A stretch of DNA of 26,795 nucleotides from Polyangiaceae bacterium (lineage in GTDB: Bacteria; Myxococcota; Polyangia; Polyangiales; Polyangiaceae), in NCBI GenBank assembly GCA_025936205.1, contig JAICTU010000050.1, positions 1 to 26,795 of the forward strand, read 5' to 3'. Numbering within the stretch: position 1 is the stretch's first letter; each line of letters starts with the position of its first letter. A program made the position numbers and the translations under genes. Of this stretch, positions 21,895 to 26,795 are shown piece after piece. The notes under the pieces were generated by a model. That model saw only the letters and a list, made by a program, of their open reading frames with translations. It made no database searches and had not been told where the DNA came from.

Positions 21895-22755
21895 ATGCAG
21901 CGCAGCGTTGTCCTCGAGGGGTCCGTCGAATTACCGGCACGCGAGCGCGCGGCTCGGGTGCGTAGCCCCGCGCGCGCCCGGGCGCTGCGTCCGCTCCTGA
22001 TCGGGGCGCTCTCGCTCGCGGCCTGGCTGGCGCTCTGGCAGGCCGCTTCGGTCGGGGAGTGGGACGTGTTCTTTCGCTTCGAGAACATCCCGGCGCCCAC
22101 CGAGGTGGCGCGCGCCGCGGTCGACCTGCTCGCCAATCCCAAGCTGCTGCCGCACGTGGGGAACAGCCTGCAGCGCATCTTCATCGGCTACACGATCGCG
22201 GCCGTGCTGGCCGTGCTGATGGGGCTGGCCATCGGCCGCTTCCGCCTGGCCGGCGAGGCGCTGCTGCCGCCGCTCGAAGTGCTGCGGCCCATCCCGGCCG
22301 TGGCCTGGATTCCGCTGGCGATTCTGCTGTTCGCGTCGCCCGAGCACAGCATGGTGTTCATCACCTTCATCGGCGCATTCTTTCCGATCCTGCTCAACAC
22401 CATTCATGGCGTGGAGGGCATCGATCCGCGGCTGATCCACGCCTCGCTGACGCTCGGCGCGCGCCCGCTGGACGTGTTCCGCGAGGTGATCTTGCCCGGC
22501 GCGCTGCCCGCAATCGTGACCGGGCTGAGCATCGGCATGGGTACGTCCTGGTTCTCGCTCGTGACGGCGGAGATGATCTCCGGGCAGTACGGCATCGGCT
22601 ACTACACGTGGGAGGCGTATACGCTGCAGAATTATCCGAACATCGTGCTCGGCATGGTGGGCATCGGCCTCCTCGGAATGGGGTCGGCGTGGCTGATCAA
22701 GTGGGGTGGCCGGCGCTTCATGCCCTGGTTCAAGCCGGAGGCGAATACGCGATGA
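21895..22755 (+). CDS. ABC transporter permease (SsuC/TauC-like)
   Basis: This 286-residue inner-membrane protein has about six hydrophobic segments. It carries the BPD-type permease cytoplasmic EAA loop, LGARPLDVFREVILPGALPAI, which docks the ATPase. PTEVARAAVDLL and RPIPAVAWIPLAILLF are typical of the sulfonate/taurine/nitrate permease branch. ATG 21895 is preceded by AGGAGGAG, a strong ribosome site. The stop overlaps the ATPase start (ATGA). The first 30 residues are basic and lie in the cytoplasm. Confidence 0.93.
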   Translation: MQRSVVLEGSVELPARERAARVRSPARARALRPLLIGALSLAAWLALWQAASVGEWDVFFRFENIPAPTEVARAAVDLLANPKLLPHVGNSLQRIFIGYTIAAVLAVLMGLAIGRFRLAGEALLPPLEVLRPIPAVAWIPLAILLFASPEHSMVFITFIGAFFPILLNTIHGVEGIDPRLIHASLTLGARPLDVFREVILPGALPAIVTGLSIGMGTSWFSLVTAEMISGQYGIGYYTWEAYTLQNYPNIVLGMVGIGLLGMGSAWLIKWGGRRFMPWFKPEANTR

Positions 22756-23606
22756 CTCAGTCAGTGGCGGAGAGTACCCCGGCCCTGCGCGGTGCCAGCT
22801 CGCTGCGCGGTGCCAGCTCGCTGCGCGGTGCGATCTCGCTGCGCGGCGTAGGGATTTCCTTCGGGGAGGGCAACGTCGCCGTCGAGGCGGTGCGCGGGAT
22901 CGATCTGCACGTGGAGCCCGGGGAGTTCGTGAGCATCCTGGGCCCTTCCGGATGCGGCAAATCGACCATCATCGGCGCCATCGCCGGCTACACGCCCGTG
23001 AGCGCGGGCCAGGTGCTGGTCGACGACCAGCCCATCCACAGCCCGGGCCCCGATCGCGGCGTCGTGTTCCAGCAGCACAGCTTGTTCCCCTGGAAGACGG
23101 TGCGCGAGAACGTCGAGTTCGGGCTGAAGATGCGGCGCGTGAAGCGCGGCGAGCGCCGCCGCGTCGCGCTCGAGATCCTGGAGCAAGTGGGCCTAGCGGA
23201 TTTCTCGAATCACTACCCTGCGCAGCTCTCCGGCGGCATGCAGCAGCGCGTGAGCCTCGCGCGTGTGCTGGTCAATCGTCCGCGCGTGCTGCTCATGGAC
23301 GAGCCGTTCTGCGCGCTCGACGCGCAGACCCGGCTCGGCATGCAACGGATGCTGCTGGAGCTGTGGCGCGAGTTCCACATGACCGTGATCTTCGTGAGCC
23401 ACGACGTGGACGAGGTGCTGTTCCTGAGCGATCGCGTGCTGGTGTCGAGCCCGCGCCCGGGGCGCATCGAAGCGACGCTGTCCGTGGATCTGCCACGCCC
23501 GCGCGACAGCCTGGTGCTCACCAGCCCGGAGTTCATGCGCCTGAAGCGCCACGCCATGGAGCTGCTCGGCGCCATCCTGGAGAAACCGCCCGCGCGCGGC
23601 AACTGA
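22752..23606 (+). CDS. ABC transporter ATP-binding protein (SsuB/TauB-like)
   Basis: The 284-residue protein has Walker A GPSGCGKST (64-72), a Q-loop in VVFQQHSLFPWKTV, signature LSGGMQQR, Walker B VLLMDEPF and switch histidine in SHDVDEVLFLSDRV. LFPWKTVREN is characteristic of the nitrate/sulfonate/taurine ATPase branch. The N-terminus carries an odd insertion of three and a half copies of LRGASS, encoded by an 18-bp tandem repeat, before the first beta strand. ATG 22752 overlaps the permease stop. It energises import with the two preceding proteins. Confidence 0.95.
   Translation: MTQSVAESTPALRGASSLRGASSLRGAISLRGVGISFGEGNVAVEAVRGIDLHVEPGEFVSILGPSGCGKSTIIGAIAGYTPVSAGQVLVDDQPIHSPGPDRGVVFQQHSLFPWKTVRENVEFGLKMRRVKRGERRRVALEILEQVGLADFSNHYPAQLSGGMQQRVSLARVLVNRPRVLLMDEPFCALDAQTRLGMQRMLLELWREFHMTVIFVSHDVDEVLFLSDRVLVSSPRPGRIEATLSVDLPRPRDSLVLTSPEFMRLKRHAMELLGAILEKPPARGN
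22785..22846 (+). repeat. 18-bp tandem repeat inside the ATPase gene
   Basis: The unit CTGCGCGGTGCCAGCTCG occurs at 22785-22802 and 22803-22820, a third copy with three changes at 22821-22838, and a partial copy to 22846. It keeps the frame and encodes LRGASS repeats near the N-terminus. Confidence 0.85.
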
Positions 23607-23655
23607 CGTGCGCCGGGCACATGCTGGGGACGCCCGCTGGCTCGCGGGGCCGAGC

Positions 23656-24714
23656 TCAACCCCCGATGAAGCTCATCTCGATCTTTGGCCGGCGGCCGAG
23701 TTGCAGCGGGCGCCCGCGCAGCTCGGAGTAGGCATCGCGCCGCGCCTGCCAGCGCGCCGCGACGCTGGCGCGCAGCTCGTCATCGCTGGCGCCGCCGCGC
23801 AAGAGCGCGCGCAGGTCGTGCCCGTCGCTCGCGAACAGGCAGGTGTAGAAGCTGCCGATCGCCGACAGGCGGCCCCGCGAGCAGTCGCCGCAGAACGGCT
23901 GGGTCACGGAGGCGATGATGCCCAGCTCCCCGCTGCCATCGCTGAAGCGATAGCGCTGCGCGACCTCGCCCGTGTAGTTCGGCGCGGCCGGCTCCAGCGG
24001 GAACACGCGCTGGATGCTCTCCAGCATCTCGCGCGCGCTGACCACGTCGCCGCGCTCCCAGCCGTTGGTGGTGCCCACGTCCATGAACTCGATCAGGCGC
24101 AGGATCTGCCCGCTGCCCTTGAAGTGGCGCACCAGGTCCAGGAGGCCCGCCTCGTTCACGCCGCGGCGGATCACGGCGTTGATCTTGACCTCGAGCCCCG
24201 CCGCCGCCGCGTGCTCGATGCCGTCCAGCACGTCGCGCACGGGCACCTGCGCGTCGTTCATGTGCTGAAACACCGCGTCGTCGAGCGAGTCGAGGCTCAC
24301 CGTCACGCGCCGCAACCCGGCGCGCACCAGCTCGCCAGCGAGCGGGGCGAGCAGCGAGCCATTGGTGGTGAGCGCGAGATCGATCTCGGGCCCCTGGGGC
24401 AAAAGCCGGATCAGCTTCGGTAGATCGCGTCGCAACAGGGGCTCACCGCCCGTCAGGCGCAGCTTGTGCACGCCCAGCGACACGAACACGCGCGCGACCC
24501 GGCCGAGCTCCTCGAAGCTCAGGATCTCTTCGGCGGGCAGGAAGCGAAAGCCCGGGCCGAAGACACTGCGGGGCATGCAGTAGCTACAGCGAAAGTTGCA
24601 GCGGTCGGTGACGGAGATGCGCAGATCGCGCAGCACGCGGCCGCGCGCATCGCGCAGCTCGAGTGGCGTGGGGCTCTCCACCGGCCCGGCTTGTCTGCCG
24701 ACTGCATCCGACAC
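23656..24714 (-). CDS. moaA: GTP 3',8-cyclase (molybdenum cofactor biosynthesis)
   Basis: This 352-residue radical-SAM enzyme has the N-terminal CNFRCSYC cluster site (C39, C43, C46) and a second cluster site in the C-terminal part (C275, C278, C292 in TQPFCGDCSRGRLS...FYTC). It ends in the GG dipeptide that MoaA needs for activity. RLTGGEPLLRRDL and TTNGSLLA are standard motifs. With MoaC it converts GTP to cyclic pyranopterin monophosphate. The start is GTG 24714. It is divergent from the MoaC fusion gene, 162 bases apart, so a shared control region is likely. The gene converges with the ABC operon. Confidence 0.96.
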   Translation of the reverse strand: MSDAVGRQAGPVESPTPLELRDARGRVLRDLRISVTDRCNFRCSYCMPRSVFGPGFRFLPAEEILSFEELGRVARVFVSLGVHKLRLTGGEPLLRRDLPKLIRLLPQGPEIDLALTTNGSLLAPLAGELVRAGLRRVTVSLDSLDDAVFQHMNDAQVPVRDVLDGIEHAAAAGLEVKINAVIRRGVNEAGLLDLVRHFKGSGQILRLIEFMDVGTTNGWERGDVVSAREMLESIQRVFPLEPAAPNYTGEVAQRYRFSDGSGELGIIASVTQPFCGDCSRGRLSAIGSFYTCLFASDGHDLRALLRGGASDDELRASVAARWQARRDAYSELRGRPLQLGRRPKIEMSFIGG

Positions 24715-24876
24715 GCCAGGGACGCTAGCATTTCGGGTGCCCGGAGCGCCCGGGAAGGCGAAACGCGCGGAAAATGCTGCACTGGCCGTACCTGTAAAGG
24801 TCGGCGGGCCTGGTCCCCTCCGGCGCCGCTCGCCGCCCGAATTGCGAGGCCGATGCCGCTACGCTAGAGCGCGGCC

Positions 24877-25785
24877 GTGAAGCTCTTCTCGTTCGATGTC
24901 GACGAGCGTCTCGATCTGCTGCCCCTGGCCGCGCGCAGGGCGCTGGATCATGCCGGCTGCAAGCTGTCGCTGGCCGGCTGGGAAAGCCTCGACCTCGAGG
25001 GCCGGCGGGCGCTCACTCAGCTCGGCTCCGAAGCGGCGGTGGACGTGGCACGGGTCGCGCAGATTGCCGGGGCCGCGACGCCGCCGCCCAGCCGCTGCGA
25101 GGTGTCGCTCGACCCGCCGCGTGCAACACCGCCGGCGGAGCTGGTGGAGGCGTATGCTGCGCAGGGCCCGCTCAGCGCTGCGGTCTGGGTATCGCTCGAC
25201 GACCTGGACCGCTACGCGCTGCACAAGGTGGCGGGTCGCAACAACCCGGAGCGGCTGCGCGCGGCCTACGCCGAGATCGTGGGCTACCGCCGGGTCTCGA
25301 CGCACCTGCAGCCCGCGGGCGGTGTGCAGATGGTGAACGTGGGCGCCAAGGCGCTGACGGTGCGCCGTGCCGTCGCGGAGAGCACGGTGAGCATGAGCCG
25401 CGAGGCGTTCGAGCTGCTGCAAAATCAGGCGGTGCCGAAGGGCGACGTGCTGGGCATCGCGCGCGTCGCGGGCATCCTGGCCGCCAAGCGCACGCCGGAG
25501 CTGATCCCGCTCTGCCATGCGATTCCGCTCACGCACCTGTCCGTGGAGCTGAAGCTCGACTCCGCCGCGAGCGCCGTGCGCATCGTGGGCACGGTCCAGG
25601 CCGAGGCCAAGACCGGTGTGGAGATGGAAGCGCTGGTGGCCGTCAGCCACGCCGCGCTGACGGTCTATGACATGCTGAAGGCCATCGATCGCGCCATGCA
25701 GATCGGGCCCACGCGCCTGCTGGAGAAGTCCGGTGGAGCATCGGGTGATTTCGTCGCTGGCTCGCCGCGAGTGGAGGAGAAATGA
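24877..25785 (+). CDS. moaC: Fusion of nitrate-reductase-associated protein domain with MoaC (cyclic pyranopterin monophosphate synthase)
   Basis: The 302 residues fall into two parts. Residues 1 to about 140 match the family called nitrate reductase associated protein, usually a free-standing protein of about 150 residues: LFSFDVDERLDLLPLAARRALD, then CKLSLAGWESL, then WVSLDDLDRYALHKV with NNPERLRAAYAEIV. Residues from about 147 are a complete MoaC: VQMVNVGAKALTVRRAVAE, PKGDV (K188), IPLCHAIPL (H214), GVEMEAL (E249, E251), VYDMLKAID (D265, K268), LLEKSGGASGDF. All known MoaC active-site positions are kept. The ATG at 24877 starts precisely at the first domain, and no start lies near the junction, so one fused product is expected. 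The stop overlaps the moaE start. The fusion suggests that Moco made here is meant for nitrate reductase. Confidence 0.93.
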   Translation: MKLFSFDVDERLDLLPLAARRALDHAGCKLSLAGWESLDLEGRRALTQLGSEAAVDVARVAQIAGAATPPPSRCEVSLDPPRATPPAELVEAYAAQGPLSAAVWVSLDDLDRYALHKVAGRNNPERLRAAYAEIVGYRRVSTHLQPAGGVQMVNVGAKALTVRRAVAESTVSMSREAFELLQNQAVPKGDVLGIARVAGILAAKRTPELIPLCHAIPLTHLSVELKLDSAASAVRIVGTVQAEAKTGVEMEALVAVSHAALTVYDMLKAIDRAMQIGPTRLLEKSGGASGDFVAGSPRVEEK

Positions 25786-26216
25786 GTCGCCTGTTCCAGG
25801 TGCGCGATGCCGCGCTCAGTCTCGATGAGTGCTACGCGGCCGTGGCTCGCCCCGAGGCGGGCGGCGTGGTGCTGTTCCTCGGCACCGTGCGCAATCACAA
25901 CCAGGGCGAGTCGGTGACGCAGCTCGAGTACCAGGCGTACGCCAGCATGGCGGAGAAGGAGCTGCGGGCGATCGCCGACGAGATCGAGAGCGCGCGCCCG
26001 GGCACGCTGCTCGCGTGTCTGCACCGCATCGGCAGCCTGCGCGTGGGCGACATCGCCGTGATCTGCGCGGCCAGCTCGGCGCACCGGGGTGAGGCCTTCA
26101 GCGCCTGTCACGAGCTGATCGATCGGCTCAAGGCGCGCGTGCCGATCTGGAAGCGCGAGCACGGCGAGAGCGGGCCGCACTGGCTGGAGTGGCGAGACGT
26201 GCGCAGCGGCGGGTGA
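25782..26216 (+). CDS. moaE: Molybdopterin synthase large subunit
   Basis: The 144-residue protein matches MoaE: GGVVLFLGTVRNHNQGESVTQLEYQAY, LLACLHRIGSLRVGDIAVICAASSAHRGEAF, and the active-site region RLKARVPIWKRE (K117 and K124). With MoaD it inserts sulfur into cyclic pyranopterin monophosphate to make molybdopterin. No moaD gene lies in this window, so the small subunit must be encoded elsewhere. ATG 25782 overlaps the stop of the MoaC fusion (ATGA). Confidence 0.96.
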   Translation: MSRLFQVRDAALSLDECYAAVARPEAGGVVLFLGTVRNHNQGESVTQLEYQAYASMAEKELRAIADEIESARPGTLLACLHRIGSLRVGDIAVICAASSAHRGEAFSACHELIDRLKARVPIWKREHGESGPHWLEWRDVRSGG

Positions 26217-26236
26217 GCAGGGCGCTCCAGGCCTCG

Positions 26237-26795
26237 CTACCCGGGTGGGCCCTCGCACAGCGAGCCTTCGGTGCTGAGGCAGCTCTGGGCCTCCCAGGTC
26301 GCGTCGGGCCGCAGCAGCAGGCAATCGGCGCGCCGCCCGCTGCTCGGCTCGCCCGCGCTCCAGCCCGCGAATCCGCCCGCGGGAGCGAAGCCGCTCTCGC
26401 TGTCGCCCTGCCAGAAGCTGCTGCCGTCCACCCAGATCCAGTCACCCTCGTTGTCGCTGTCGCTACCTCCCAGCCAAGCGCTGAAGCCCAGCAGGGAAGC
26501 CGCGAACGTGTCTTCCTCCGCGCTCTGCAGCGCCGCGAGATCCCAGCCCGGGCCGATGCTCTGGCAAGCGCGTCGCGCCAGCGCCGGCCGCCGCTGGCGT
26601 TCCACGGCCAGATAGCAGTTTCCGGTCGGGCCCTGGCGCGCTCCGGCGGGGCACGCCGCAGTCGAGCTCGCCGCGCCGGTGCGCCCGATTCCCGCGTCGG
26701 GCAGCGCTGCGGCCGCGCCGAGCTCCATCAGGTTGTCGAACGTCCGCTCCGCTGCGGAAGGGCCCGTATCGAAGCTGGGCTGGAGCTGCTCCGCG
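26237..26795 (-). CDS. C-type lectin domain protein, C-terminal part (5' end outside window)
   Basis: The frame is open from the window edge to TAG at 26237-26239, at least 185 residues, so the N-terminus is missing. The visible part is a C-type lectin-like domain: CYLAVERQRRPALARRAC, then AALQSAEEDTFAASLL, then AWLGGSDSDNEGDWIWVDGSSFW, GFAGWSAGEPS and C-x15-C ending LCEGPPG. The cysteine pattern (CYL..., RAC, ADCLLL, SCLS, LCEG) fits the fold. EPS replaces the EPN/QPD sugar-binding triplet. It is likely secreted or surface-anchored. It converges with moaE, 20 bases apart. Confidence 0.85.
   Translation of the reverse strand, partial: AEQLQPSFDTGPSAAERTFDNLMELGAAAALPDAGIGRTGAASSTAACPAGARQGPTGNCYLAVERQRRPALARRACQSIGPGWDLAALQSAEEDTFAASLLGFSAWLGGSDSDNEGDWIWVDGSSFWQGDSESGFAPAGGFAGWSAGEPSSGRRADCLLLRPDATWEAQSCLSTEGSLCEGPPG

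Noticed and set aside
19920..22184. A 754-codon minus-strand open frame
   Set aside because: It is a shadow of the HEAT, binding-protein and permease genes, which all have clear family matches.

Overview
The window is very GC-rich and looks like the chromosome of a myxobacterium, probably Polyangia or the Sorangiineae. The signs are GTG starts, many Ala/Pro/Asp-Ala-Gly-rich lipoproteins, C-type-lectin-fold and SUMF1-type exported domains, and long structured intergenic DNA. This placement is an inference from style, not from a marker gene. There are no insertion sequences, phage genes or CRISPR arrays.

Layout. (1) 1-1168: the C-terminal end of a formylglycine-generating-enzyme-like (SUMF1) protein, then about 0.7 kb without an intact gene that holds palindromic repeats and a 54-codon relic of a nitrate-type ABC transporter ATPase. 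(2) 1169-9278: housekeeping genes, namely a zinc-finger-less J-protein, adenosine deaminase, a VKOR-DsbA disulfide-forming fusion, RNase R, an unrecognised Ala/Pro-rich protein with a histone-like basic tail, and prephenate dehydrogenase (tyrA). A perfect 32-bp palindrome follows rnr. (3) 9392-11214: five consecutive small lipoproteins. All carry the same Cys-Leu-Asn-Pro-x-Pro-Asp sequence at the lipidation site and Asp-Ala-Gly-rich tails; four have overlapping reading frames. (4) 11383-12024: tRNA-Lys(CUU) and tRNA-Arg(UCG) on the minus strand, followed by what I read as a small RNA gene on the minus strand. It has a sigma-54 type -24/-12 promoter, two hairpins with C8 and C7 loops, and a U-rich intrinsic terminator. 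It resembles the Myxococcus developmental regulator Pxr. (5) 12295-15549: a membrane-anchored protein of unknown function coupled by ATGA to a PMT-type (GT-C) glycosyltransferase, then YaeQ.

(6) 15684-23606: an outer-membrane porin divergent from a tightly coupled six-gene operon. The operon encodes an APS/fumarate-reductase-like flavoprotein, a two-cluster ferredoxin, a HEAT-repeat protein, and a TauABC/SsuABC-like importer whose binding protein carries a C-terminal NosL-like domain. The set resembles the asfAB plus transporter arrangement of organosulfonate desulfurisation, with added parts. Porin, periplasmic binding protein, permease and ATPase would give a complete uptake route, with the flavoprotein and ferredoxin acting on the substrate in the cytoplasm. 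(7) 23656-26216: molybdenum cofactor genes. moaA is divergent from a gene that fuses a nitrate-reductase-associated domain to MoaC, followed by moaE. (8) 26237-26795: the C-terminal part of a C-type-lectin-domain protein that runs off the window.

The most novel elements are the Pxr-like sRNA locus, the tandem LNPxPD lipoprotein family, the two gene fusions (nitrate-reductase-associated domain with MoaC; binding protein with NosL-like domain), and a family of double-palindrome intergenic repeats with paired base changes.
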